In this document: positions 49,041 to 57,289 of the stretch, one piece after another | How positions within the stretch are numbered: the first letter of the stretch is position 1 | Layout of the letters: every line of letters begins with the position of its first letter | NCBI GenBank assembly: GCA_900768435.1 | Contig: CAAGCW010000011.1 | Span: forward strand, 1 to 64,000 | Source of the DNA: an uncultured Collinsella sp. | GTDB lineage: Bacteria > Actinomycetota > Coriobacteriia > Coriobacteriales > Coriobacteriaceae | Direction: 5' to 3' | Length of the DNA stretch: 64,000 nucleotides | The notes under the pieces: generated by a model | What the model saw: the letters and a program-made list of their open reading frames with translations, nothing else | Databases searched by the model: none | Told to the model about the DNA's origin: nothing | Translations under genes and position numbers: made by a program

Positions 49041-50084
49041 TTACTCGAAATACTGGAACTTGTTGGTTGAGAAGGCGAATGTTACGACGAAGCCTTCGCC
49101 GGGCTCGGATGCCGCGGTGACGTCGATGCCCATCTTGGAGCACAGACGCGCCACCAGGTAGAGGCCGATGCCCGTTGCGCGCTTGGTGGTGCGGCCGTTG
49201 TCGCCGGTAAAGCCCTTCTCGAACACGCGCGGCAGGTCTGCCGCACACACGCCACAGCCGTTGTCCGCGACGGTAAGCTCGATGCGCTCGCTTGCCAGAC
49301 CCTCGTCCAGCAACGCACCCGAAAACACGATCTTTGCGCCGTCCTCACGCGCATATTTAATGCTGTTCTGAATGAGCTGGCCCAGAATAAACTCGAGCCA
49401 CTTCTCGTCGGTAAAGACCTCAAAGTCGAGGTTCTCGCACACCGGCGCCACGTGTGCCGCGATGAGCTCGCGCGCATTGGCCTTGATTGCACCCGTCACC
49501 AGAGCCTTGAGGTTCCAACGTCGAATCAGATAATCGCGCTCCACAACCTCCGAGCGCGCATAGTAGAGCGCCTGGTCGATATAGCGCTCCACGCGGGCAA
49601 GCTCGCGACCGAGGTCATCTACGCGCGACAGATCATCTTCGCTGCCGTCCAGGTTTTCCAAAATCAGATGAGCTGCCGCCAGAGGCAGCTTGGCCTCGTG
49701 GACCCAGCTCTCGATATAGTCGCGATAGTCATCGGTCTGGCGCCTGCCTTCGGCAACCTCGTCACAAGCGGCTTTGCCCACCCGGCGCAAGACCTCGTAC
49801 TCGAGCTCGCCCTCGGCATAGGTCGGACATTGCACCATCTCCTGCACCCATGCGGGACTCTCGAGCTCCTCTGCCGCACGCTCCAGCTGGCGCAGAAAAC
49901 GACGACGGCGCGCGTACTCGATCACGATGCCCAGCATGCCAAAGATAAAGGACACGCCGACCGCCACGACCACGATGGAAACGGGTGCGCCGGCGACCGC
50001 CAGCACAAAGCAGCTCAGCAGCACGCCGCACGTCCACACGGCGACGGGAAGCAGCGCATCTTTGAAGAATTTGGCGAACGACAT
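49041..50084 (-). CDS. BceS-like sensor histidine kinase
   Basis: The 347-residue kinase has two close N-terminal membrane helices (about residues 8-30 and 34-56) with almost no external loop, as in the intramembrane-sensing BceS/GraS group. The H-box is SWVHEAKLPLAAAHL near residue 128; N-box LGQLIQNSIKYA, G1 DNGCGV and G2 TGIGLYLV follow. It is 9 bases downstream of its response regulator. BceS kinases usually sense antimicrobial peptides through a BceAB transporter, which is not present here. Confidence 0.9.
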   Translation of the reverse strand: MSFAKFFKDALLPVAVWTCGVLLSCFVLAVAGAPVSIVVVAVGVSFIFGMLGIVIEYARRRRFLRQLERAAEELESPAWVQEMVQCPTYAEGELEYEVLRRVGKAACDEVAEGRRQTDDYRDYIESWVHEAKLPLAAAHLILENLDGSEDDLSRVDDLGRELARVERYIDQALYYARSEVVERDYLIRRWNLKALVTGAIKANARELIAAHVAPVCENLDFEVFTDEKWLEFILGQLIQNSIKYAREDGAKIVFSGALLDEGLASERIELTVADNGCGVCAADLPRVFEKGFTGDNGRTTKRATGIGLYLVARLCSKMGIDVTAASEPGEGFVVTFAFSTNKFQYFE

Positions 50085-50093
50085 AGCCGGCCC

Positions 50094-50765
50094 CTAGACC
50101 GAATAGCCCTGGCCGCGGTGCGTCGTCAAATACCCCTTGATGCCGATTTTTTCGAGCGTGGTGCGCAGGCGGTTGATGTTGACGGTGAGCGTATTGTCGT
50201 CCACGAAGGCGTCGGAGTCCCACAGGTCCTGCATGATGGCCGAGCGCGAGACGATCTTGCCCGCACGGCTCAGAAGCAGCGAGAGAATACGCAGCTCGTT
50301 TTTGGTGAGCTCGGTACTGGTACCGGTCTGCATGTTGGTGACCATGGAGCGAGCGAGATCGAGCTCCAGGCCCTTGTGGACAAGTGTGCTGCGCTCGCCC
50401 GCCGCCGCGGTGCGACGCAGCAAGGCATTGATGCGCGCCACGAGCACGCGCGCGCTATAGGGCTTGGGGACAAAGTCGTCCGCGCCGAGCGTCATGGCCA
50501 TGACCTCGTCGATCTCGGTCGTGCGCGACGTGAGGACGATGATGGGAACCTCGGATTCGCGGCGGACTTCGTGGCAGATATGCTGGCCGTCTTTGACGGG
50601 AAGCGTCAGGTCGAGCAATACCAAGTCGGGTGCAGCGGTCAGGATGTCACGCGAGACGTGCTCGAACGATTCGCAGGCCTCGACCTCAAAACCGGCACGG
50701 GCAAGGATGTCGGCAAGCTCACGACGAATGGGCTCGTCGTCCTCAACGATATAGATTAGCGCCAT
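50094..50765 (-). CDS. OmpR-family response regulator (BceR-like)
   Basis: The 223-residue protein has a receiver domain (about residues 1-115) with acidic pocket YIVEDDEP, the phospho-Asp in LVLLDLTLPVKDG near residue 53 and the switch Lys in FVPKPYS near residue 103, then a winged-helix DNA-binding domain with ELTKNELRILSLLLSRAG. AGGGGAG lies before the ATG. It pairs with the kinase directly downstream. Confidence 0.93.
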   Translation of the reverse strand: MALIYIVEDDEPIRRELADILARAGFEVEACESFEHVSRDILTAAPDLVLLDLTLPVKDGQHICHEVRRESEVPIIVLTSRTTEIDEVMAMTLGADDFVPKPYSARVLVARINALLRRTAAAGERSTLVHKGLELDLARSMVTNMQTGTSTELTKNELRILSLLLSRAGKIVSRSAIMQDLWDSDAFVDDNTLTVNINRLRTTLEKIGIKGYLTTHRGQGYSV

Positions 50766-50893
50766 GAATTCCGCTCCCCTCTTGGTTGTCTTGTCCCATT
50801 ATGACCGCGAAGCCGCAGGCACGCGTCCCACGCGGCACCAAGGTGACAGAACTGTTCGCGAACGAAAGCGTTTGGCTCGCCCCTCGCTCGCAA

Positions 50894-50930
50894 CGGGCGC
50901 GGGGATCAAATGATTATTAAATCCCCGCCC
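50894..50930 (-). terminator. Terminator-like hairpin after the gene at 50943
   Basis: GGGCGCGGGGAT pairs with ATCCCCGCCC around an AT-rich loop, next to the minus-strand stop at 50943. The T-run is weak. Confidence 0.55.
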
Positions 50931-50942
50931 CAGAAAAATCAT

Positions 50943-51650
50943 TTAGCGGCGGGCGCGGAGCTTTTCGTAGCCGTCGGCGAAGAAGGCGACCGTGGCGGCG
51001 TCGGCCTCGGCGGCATCCGTCTCGGCGGCGGGAACCACGCCGTGCTCGTCGCTCACCAGGAACAGCGCGCCCTTGAGCTGAGCGGGGATGTCTACGCGCG
51101 TGACCGGGATGCCCTTGGTCTGGGCCAGCTGCTCAATAAGGGTCGCCGTGCCGCACAGGCACTCGTCCGCCGGCGCCACAAAGGCCAGCTCACCGTCGTT
51201 GACGGCAGCGAGCAGCTCGGGCGCCACGCCGGTCTCGTCGGCCTCGGAACGGGCCTCGGCAGAGCGGGCACGCAGCGCCTTGGCCGACGTATCGGCTAGC
51301 GGCTCGTACTCCCCCACCGTCATGGCAGCGTTGCCGTTGACGTCAATCACCAGCATGAGCACGCCATCATGTGCGGTGTAGTCGCCCTCGGCAAGCGACC
51401 ACTCAACGTGCTGTTTGGCCCAGCTGAGCATGTTATGGGTAAGCGGCTCGCCCTGCACCAGGCGCTCGGACAGTGCGCGAATGTGGCGGTTGAGCATGGG
51501 CACCTTTTTGTTGGACATGCGCCAACGGCAGACAAGCGCGGGCTTGTCGAGCGTAAACTTCTCGACCGCCTCCTGATTGGCGCAAAAGTCCTCGTACGCA
51601 CGCTGATCCTCGGCATTGCCAAACAGCTCGGCATCATCAATCTGGGGCAT
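50943..51650 (-). CDS. Conserved hypothetical protein
   Basis: The roughly 235-residue protein begins MPQIDDAELFGN. AAAGG lies seven bases before this ATG, whereas the ATG two codons earlier is too close. It is soluble and acidic. The N-terminal half has NEDQRAYEDFCANQEAV-like helices and SNKKVPMLNRHIRAL, and the C-terminal half contains ELAFVAPADECLCGTATLIEQLAQTKG and LKGALFLVSDEHG. I recognise no family with confidence. It lies downstream of a terminator that closes purH, so it is probably monocistronic. Confidence 0.65.
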   Translation of the reverse strand: MPQIDDAELFGNAEDQRAYEDFCANQEAVEKFTLDKPALVCRWRMSNKKVPMLNRHIRALSERLVQGEPLTHNMLSWAKQHVEWSLAEGDYTAHDGVLMLVIDVNGNAAMTVGEYEPLADTSAKALRARSAEARSEADETGVAPELLAAVNDGELAFVAPADECLCGTATLIEQLAQTKGIPVTRVDIPAQLKGALFLVSDEHGVVPAAETDAAEADAATVAFFADGYEKLRARR

Positions 51651-51690
51651 GGTCATACCTTTCGTGTTAGTCATTCCGTCCTCTTATACC

Positions 51691-51727
51691 AAAAAGACGG
51701 CCCTCCAAACGGAGCAGCCGTCTTTTG
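51691..51727. terminator. Terminator after purH
   Basis: AAAAGACGG pairs with CCGTCTTTT; inner CTCC with GGAG. T-runs on both strands. Confidence 0.85.
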
Positions 51728-51794
51728 CAGAGATTATTTTGACGATATGGTCAGGCGACCGAACAGTTTAATGGGATAGAGAAACATCCCATTA

Positions 51795-51897
51795 AGGGTT
51801 TTCCAAGTGCCCGAGATTGCCCCGAAAGAGGAGCGCCGCGTACTAAATGTACGCAAGCGACGGTTTGAGGGGCAAGGTCGGGTGCTTGGGAAAGCCT
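51795..51897 (-). repeat. 103-nt 3'-UTR hairpin after purH
   Basis: The arms pair through AGGCTTTCC, CAAG, CCCGA and TTGCCCC with short internal loops, and the core is GCGTAC-ATTTA-GTACGC. It begins directly at the purH stop. Its arms are unlike those of the manA/pcrA element, though the core hairpin shape (six-pair stem, ATTTA loop) recalls the ATTAA core there. Confidence 0.8.
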
Positions 51898-53505
51898 CTA
51901 GTGCCTAAAATGCCTGGCTCCGGTGAAGACCATCGCAATACCATGCTCGTTGCAGGCCTGGATGCTCTCGTCGTCGCGCTTGGAGCCGCCGGGCTGGATG
52001 ATGCAGGTCACGCCATGCTCGGCAAGCACGTCGACGTTGTCGCGGAACGGGAAGAACGCGTCACTTGCGCAGGCAAAGCCGCCCTTCTCCACGCCCTCGC
52101 GCTCGCAGAAGTCCTCGGCACGCTCGCAGGCCAGCAACGCGGAATCCACGCGGTTAGGCTGACCGGGGCCCATGCCAATGCCGGCCTTACCCTTGGAGAC
52201 CAGGATGGCGTTGGACTTAACGCCCTTGCAGACCTTCCATGCAAACTCGAGCTCGGCCATCTCGGCGTCGGTGGGCTTGCGGTCGGTGGGGAACGTAAAG
52301 GTCGCGGGGTCCTCGGTCACGTGGTCGACTTCCTGCACCAGCATGCCGCCGTCGATGGAGCGCAGCTCCACCTGGGCACCGTGGTCCACGCCGCCGGTAG
52401 CCAACACGCGCAGGTTGGGGCGCTTGGCCATGCGCTCGAGCGCCTCGGCGGTATAGCTCGGGGCGATGATGACCTCGACGAACTGCTTGTTCTGGTCGGC
52501 GAAATGCTCAACCAGCTCAAAGGGAACCTCGCGGTTGCAGGCGATGATGCCGCCGAAGGCGCTCTTGGGATCGCAGGCGAAAGCGCGGTCGTAGGCGGCC
52601 GTGATGTCCTCGGCAACGGCGGAACCGCAGGGGTTCTGATGCTTGAGGATCACGCAGGCCGGCTCGTCGAACTCGCGGACCAGGTTCCAAGCGGCGTCGG
52701 CATCCAGATAGTTGTTGTAGCTGAGCGGCTTGCCCTGGATCTGCTCGGAGCCCACGAGAGGGAACTGAGAGCTCGCGGTGTTCTCGCAGCCCTCGGCAAA
52801 GCGATAGACCGTGGCCTTCTGCTGTGGGTTCTCGCCATAGCGCAGGTCGTCGACCTTTTCCAGCGAGATCTCGAGCTTGGCAGAGGTGTCCGCCACGTCG
52901 CTTGCCTGGGCGGCAAGCCAACGGGAGATAGCCGTGTCGTAGGCGGCGGTAGTCTGGTAGACCTTCACCTGCAGGCGGCGACGGGTGGCAAGCGTGGTGC
53001 AGCCGCCAGTCTCGTGCATCTCGGCCAGGACGGCGTCGTAGTCAGCCGGGTCGGAGATGACGGTAACGCTCGCAGCGTTCTTAGCGGCGGAGCGCAGCAT
53101 GGAGGGACCGCCGATGTCGATGTGCTCGATGGCGTCCGCAAAGGTGACCTCGGGGTTGGCGACGGTCTTCTCGAACTCGTACAGGTTGACGACGACCAAG
53201 TCGATCAGCTTAATGCCGTGCTGAGCGGCCTCCTGCATGTGCTGCTCGGAATCGCGGCGGGCCAGCAGCGCGCCGTGAACCTTGGGGTGCAGGGTCTTAA
53301 CGCGGCCGTCCATCATCTCGGGATAGCCCGTGAACTCCTCGATGGGGGTTACGGGAACGCCCGCGTCCTCGATGGCACGAGCCGTGCCGCCCGTAGAGAT
53401 GATCTCGACGCCAAAGTCATCGACCAGCGTCCGTGCGAAATCGACGACACCCGTTTTATCGGTAACCGAGATCAACGCGCGTGCGATCTTCACATCAGAT
53501 CCCAT
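51898..53505 (-). CDS. purH: Bifunctional AICAR transformylase / IMP cyclohydrolase
   Basis: The 535-residue enzyme performs the last two steps of IMP synthesis. The N-terminal MGS-like cyclohydrolase domain (about residues 1-195) has ISVTDKTGVVDFARTL and GRVKTLHPKVHGALL, and the C-terminal transformylase domain has LRYGENPQQKA near residue 222 and the catalytic KHQNPCGSA near residue 288. AGGAGG precedes the ATG. No other purine genes are close. Confidence 0.96.
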   Translation of the reverse strand: MGSDVKIARALISVTDKTGVVDFARTLVDDFGVEIISTGGTARAIEDAGVPVTPIEEFTGYPEMMDGRVKTLHPKVHGALLARRDSEQHMQEAAQHGIKLIDLVVVNLYEFEKTVANPEVTFADAIEHIDIGGPSMLRSAAKNAASVTVISDPADYDAVLAEMHETGGCTTLATRRRLQVKVYQTTAAYDTAISRWLAAQASDVADTSAKLEISLEKVDDLRYGENPQQKATVYRFAEGCENTASSQFPLVGSEQIQGKPLSYNNYLDADAAWNLVREFDEPACVILKHQNPCGSAVAEDITAAYDRAFACDPKSAFGGIIACNREVPFELVEHFADQNKQFVEVIIAPSYTAEALERMAKRPNLRVLATGGVDHGAQVELRSIDGGMLVQEVDHVTEDPATFTFPTDRKPTDAEMAELEFAWKVCKGVKSNAILVSKGKAGIGMGPGQPNRVDSALLACERAEDFCEREGVEKGGFACASDAFFPFRDNVDVLAEHGVTCIIQPGGSKRDDESIQACNEHGIAMVFTGARHFRH

Positions 53506-53782
53506 GCAGTCCTCCTGTCTGGTACGCCGCCGTGCTCTGTGAGTCGGTGATACGTCGATCTGCAGCGCTCGCGCAGCGGCATTGAAAATACTGATTCAAT
53601 GTAGCGCATCGAGCGCATCGATGCACCCCGCAACGGGCGCATGTGCAGAAAAAGTTTGCGAGCAGAGGGGATGGGCACGGCACCGGGCACGGTGAGTTCA
53701 TGGAACACAGGGGCACCATAATTAGATGCCAATAGCGTGGTAGAACTGTGCTCGATATGCATCCGCAAAAGAAAGAGGCACC

Positions 53783-54424
53783 ATGGTCTCGCGGGTTCTC
53801 TACCGACCGTTTGATACCGAAGACTTCGACGCCATCGCGCTGATTCTGCAGCAGCTTTGGCATAACAATTCGGATAACGATGAGTACAACCGCCTTGAGG
53901 CCGCGTGCGACCTCGCCTATTGCCTTTCGTCGTCGACGTTTTCGCAGGTTGCCGTAATCGACGGTCAGGCGCGTGGCATTTCGCTCGCGCGTGCGGGACA
54001 GAGCTCCGGCGCCACCGTTAAGGAACATTGGATGGATACCGAACGCGCGCTGCTATCGCAGATGCGTGAACTGGAGCCTGATGCCTGCGCCGAGTATCTC
54101 TCGTTTGTGCGTGCAACCATCCGAACCAACAACCGCCTGCTCGAGAGCAGCCCGTTGCCGCACGACAACGAAGTCACGCTGCTCGCCGTCGATCCCGATG
54201 TCCACGGCCTGGGCGTTGGCTCGGTTTTGCTCGATGCCGCGGTCTCGTACCTGTCCTCGCGCGGGGCGACAAGGGCACACTTGTACACCGACTCTAACTG
54301 CTCGTGGAAGTTCTACGAGCTGCACGGCTTTAAGCGCACGGCCACGCACCGCGCCAACCGCGAAGAGCGTCGTCACGACATGCCGCGTGAAAGCTTTCTC
54401 TACGAACTCGACCTAACAGCCTAG
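53783..54424 (+). CDS. GNAT family N-acetyltransferase
   Basis: The 213-residue protein has the acetyl-CoA-binding motif A in LLAVDPDVHGLGVGSVLLDAAVSYL (about residues 132-156) and a following YTDSNCSWKFYELHGF (motif B), typical of GNAT enzymes. The substrate is unknown. It is divergent from purH and followed by a short CTAG-bounded repeat and a MITE-like element. Confidence 0.88.
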   Translation: MVSRVLYRPFDTEDFDAIALILQQLWHNNSDNDEYNRLEAACDLAYCLSSSTFSQVAVIDGQARGISLARAGQSSGATVKEHWMDTERALLSQMRELEPDACAEYLSFVRATIRTNNRLLESSPLPHDNEVTLLAVDPDVHGLGVGSVLLDAAVSYLSSRGATRAHLYTDSNCSWKFYELHGFKRTATHRANREERRHDMPRESFLYELDLTA

Positions 54425-54439
54425 CCCAAGCAGCCACAC

Positions 54440-54473
54440 CTAGTCATTTAAGTCTGTCCCCAATGAGTGGCCT
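54440..54473. repeat. Short CTAG-bounded intergenic repeat, copy 2
   Basis: The reverse complement contains TCATTGGGGAC, then CTTAAAT, as at 2338-2369, and is bounded by CTAG on both sides. Confidence 0.5.
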
Positions 54474-54492
54474 AGGGGTTTGTAGGTAGCCC

Positions 54493-54720
54493 TGGTCAAA
54501 AAACATCAAATATGAGTACTGTTACCTTTTTAGTAGCAGCGATTTGGGACATTTTTGATGCTTGTAGGCATGACGACCAGCTGCATGAGCTGACGTAGCT
54601 CCCCAAATGTTCAATAAAATGGACTCCTAACGAGAAGTACTCTCATTAGGAGCCCATTTTTTAGTACAAACAAATGTGACAATCTAGGCAGCAGTATTCA
54701 TATTTGGCATTTTTTGTCCA
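54493..54720. repeat. MITE-like intergenic element, copy C
   Basis: The left end TGGTCAAAAAACATCAAATA then TGAGTACTGTTACC matches copies A and B, and the right end is its inverted counterpart with CAGTATTCATATTTGGCA. The middle contains a 16-bp hairpin, TGGACTCCTAACGAGA pairing with TCTCATTAGGAGCCCA with two G-T-type mismatches. 228 bases, the same as copy B. Confidence 0.78.
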
Positions 54721-54834
54721 CTGCCCCTTGCGCGAAGGTCCGCAGCGGAAAGTTTGGCCCGTTTCGATGCCCAAAAATGGGATGAATCTTCCCTGGCAAC
54801 CGCCCAGAAAGATCCACCCCAAAGCAAGCGCTCG

Positions 54835-56781
54835 CTAGAACGTTCCGCCGCCGCCTCCGCCGACGCCGCCACCGCCGCCACCGGAAAAGCCGCCACCGCT
54901 GCCGCCGCTCGAGCTATCGGAACTCGAAGCCAGCTCGCGGATGGTCTCGTGATACACATCGTTGAACGAATCGAGCGGAGACTCGTTGCCGTAGTGATGG
55001 TAATACCACCAGTAGCAGGGGTAGTTGTCGTAGAAATCGTCGCTGTTGCGCAAATCCGCAGGCACGGCTTCGGCCAGCTGTCGCAGCACTTCTTTCGAAA
55101 CGCCCAGGGCAACGCCCATCACCAGCAGCTTGTTCCACAAGATCAGGTCGCTGGGAACGGCCTCCTTCAGACGCGTAAAGTCCTCGAGCCAATGCTTGAG
55201 CGCCTTGCAGCGAGCCGCCACCTCGGCGCCCTCCGGCGTGTAACGGCGGAAGGTGCAGCTCAGGACAAAGCCCACGATCGTGACGGGAATCGAGATCATA
55301 GCGGCGCCGACGTTGGCGTCCGCAAAGTCGGTATAGATCAGAGAGCCCAGAATGCCAAAGACAATGATGATGCCGAGAACCAGGCCGGCCACCATCGCGA
55401 TAGTGCCATCCGATGCGATAAACTCGCGCGCCTCCAGCTTGCCCTTAACCGTGCTCTGATAGTCCTCGAGCTTGTCGCCAACAGATGTGGTGCGCTCGCT
55501 AGCGTACTCCTCCAGCTCGCTAAACGTGCGCGAACGGACTCCGTCCTTATCGGGCTTAACGCCGGCGAAGAAGACCTTGAGCACATCGCGATCGATGCCG
55601 TCCTTCTTGGCAGCCTTCCAGGCCTCGTCAGTCACCGTGATGCGATACGTATGCTCCTCTTTTTCGCGACGGAGCAGGCCCTTCTTCTTGGCCTCGGTCG
55701 CTTCTTCCAGCTTGATCACGCGGTCGTCGGTCAGCTTCATCAGCGTGGCGATATATGCCTGATCGGGCACGTTGTTCCAGCTCATAAGAGCTGCAAGCAC
55801 CGCGGGATGGTCGGCGGAGGGCACATCGCGGAAGTACTCGTCTTGGAAGAGCGGCTTGGGCTTGGGCTTGCGCAGCTTGAGCACAACGATTGCGCCGGTA
55901 AAGGCCACCGCCACGGCAACGCTAACCACGGCGAGCACGTTGGCAATCATGCGCGCACGGGCGCGACGGGCGTTGGCCTCCTCGGCCCACGCCTTCTCCT
56001 CACTCAGAATTGTCGGCATGCGCTCCTCGCTCGAGGCGGAAAGCCATGGCACCCAGTCGCTGGGGAAGGCGATGCGTGCCTCGGCGAATTCGCCCTGATG
56101 CACACAGGGAATGGTATAGGTGACCATGGGCTCGTCCTCATCGAGCGACACGTCGCCCGTCAGCGGGCCGTGGCCCCATGCGCGGAAGTTATCGCCCTTG
56201 ACGGCCGCCGTCCCGGCAGCGGCATTTGCGAAGCGCACTTCCATCTCGACGTCATCGGAATCCGCAGACCAGCCGTCGCCCACGAACTTCCAGTAGAGCT
56301 CGGCGGTATCGGCCCAGTTCATGACTGCACCGGTCATGGTATAGCTCACGTAATAGGTCGCGCTGTCGCCGCTCTCGTGAGGGCTGAACACCTTAATCTT
56401 TACGCCGTCGTCGGACTGCTCCACCGTGTAAACGCCGTCGTCGCCTTTGTTTGCGCTGTCGACCTTGTTAAACGCGGTGTCCTCTTCCTCGACACTCAGC
56501 ACGTCGACGCCCGCCGAGCCACCCTGCTGGTTGGAGCCCGTATTGATCTCCCAAAACACGCCGTTGATGTCGTCGTCGAAATCAAACTGGCGCCCCTCGA
56601 CAACGGTCAGCGAGCCGTCGGCCTCGACCGTGGCGCCGATATAGGTTTGGGTCATGGAGTAGCCGTCGGCGCACGCGGCGGCGGGAAGCAGCAGCAACGC
56701 AAACGCGACAAACGCGCAGGCGGAAACGAATCGCGCAAACAAGCGGCGCTGCCGGCAGGCATTGGCAACGGGGGCGTTCAT
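54835..56781 (-). CDS. DUF2207 membrane protein with Gly-rich C-terminus
   Basis: The 648-residue protein has a signal peptide (hydrophobic FVAFALLLLPAAACA at about residues 24-38), an extracellular beta-rich DUF2207 domain (about residues 40-270, SLTVVEGRQFDFDDDINGVFWEI), a transmembrane helix near residue 290 (IANVLAVVSVAVAVAFTGAIVVL), a cytoplasmic helical region, two further membrane segments near 495-540, and a tail of Ser/Gly repeats ending GGVGGGGGGTF. This arrangement is characteristic of the family, which is widespread in Gram-positives; function is unknown. AAGGATG precedes the start at 56781. Confidence 0.9.
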   Translation of the reverse strand: MNAPVANACRQRRLFARFVSACAFVAFALLLLPAAACADGYSMTQTYIGATVEADGSLTVVEGRQFDFDDDINGVFWEINTGSNQQGGSAGVDVLSVEEEDTAFNKVDSANKGDDGVYTVEQSDDGVKIKVFSPHESGDSATYYVSYTMTGAVMNWADTAELYWKFVGDGWSADSDDVEMEVRFANAAAGTAAVKGDNFRAWGHGPLTGDVSLDEDEPMVTYTIPCVHQGEFAEARIAFPSDWVPWLSASSEERMPTILSEEKAWAEEANARRARARMIANVLAVVSVAVAVAFTGAIVVLKLRKPKPKPLFQDEYFRDVPSADHPAVLAALMSWNNVPDQAYIATLMKLTDDRVIKLEEATEAKKKGLLRREKEEHTYRITVTDEAWKAAKKDGIDRDVLKVFFAGVKPDKDGVRSRTFSELEEYASERTTSVGDKLEDYQSTVKGKLEAREFIASDGTIAMVAGLVLGIIIVFGILGSLIYTDFADANVGAAMISIPVTIVGFVLSCTFRRYTPEGAEVAARCKALKHWLEDFTRLKEAVPSDLILWNKLLVMGVALGVSKEVLRQLAEAVPADLRNSDDFYDNYPCYWWYYHHYGNESPLDSFNDVYHETIRELASSSDSSSGGSGGGFSGGGGGGVGGGGGGTF

Positions 56782-56901
56782 AGGCACATCCTTTGTCTGT
56801 AAAACCAACATCGCCATTGTCCCACGTTTGCGGGCACACATGACGAACATCTGGGCCAACGGAACGTCAAATGGGACAAAAGTCCCACCCGAGTCTGGCA
56901 C

Positions 56902-56928
56902 TTAGGGACGTTCCTTATCTGCCGGCAG
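56902..56928. repeat. REP-like repeat, partial copy
   Basis: TTAGGGACGTTCCTTATCTG(CCGGCAG) matches 24068-24094 at 25 of 27 bases, but the second hairpin arm present there is missing. Confidence 0.65.
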
Positions 56929-56996
56929 TTTGGGACAGTCCTTGGCACGACCTGCGTCAACGATAAGCACCACTTCACAGCTCCGTCACAGGTGTA

Positions 56997-57155
56997 GCGG
57001 CTTTGTGTGGGCGCGGCATACGCTGATTGAGCCGCCAGCCGAGGGGCATAAAGCAGTTGAGCGAAAACGGTTTGCCCCTTTGCCGTTCGCTCGAGGATCA
57101 TGTCCCCCTTTTCCGCGGAAACCCCGGCAGTTGCGAAGAGCTGCCGGGGTTTCTG
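56997..57155 (+). ncRNA. Candidate small RNA: three consecutive hairpins
   Basis: In the gene-free stretch 56782-57289 three hairpins follow one another: GCGGCT with AGCCGC (56997-57035), GAGCGAAaACGG with CCGTTCGCTC (57059-57092) and AAACCCCGGCAG with CTGCCGGGGTTT (57119-57152), the last resembling a terminator. No gene feeds into this terminator from the plus strand. I found no known RNA family signature and no convincing promoter, so it is only a candidate. Confidence 0.35.
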
Positions 57156-57276
57156 TCGTCTAAGGTGCCGAGTTGATTGACAGGAATCAAAGCACCGAGT
57201 CTGCGGCCCGCCATACGCAATGCGGGGCCTCGACAACTTGCGGACCACCGTGACGCCTCCCCATCGTGCCCCGCGC

Positions 57277-57282
57277 TATACT
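57277..57282 (+). promoter_or_regulatory. -10 box immediately before gluQ
   Basis: TATACT ends seven bases before the ATG at 57290, so transcription would begin at or next to the start codon. No Shine-Dalgarno site is present, which fits leaderless translation. Confidence 0.5.
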
Positions 57283-57289
57283 CGTCCGC

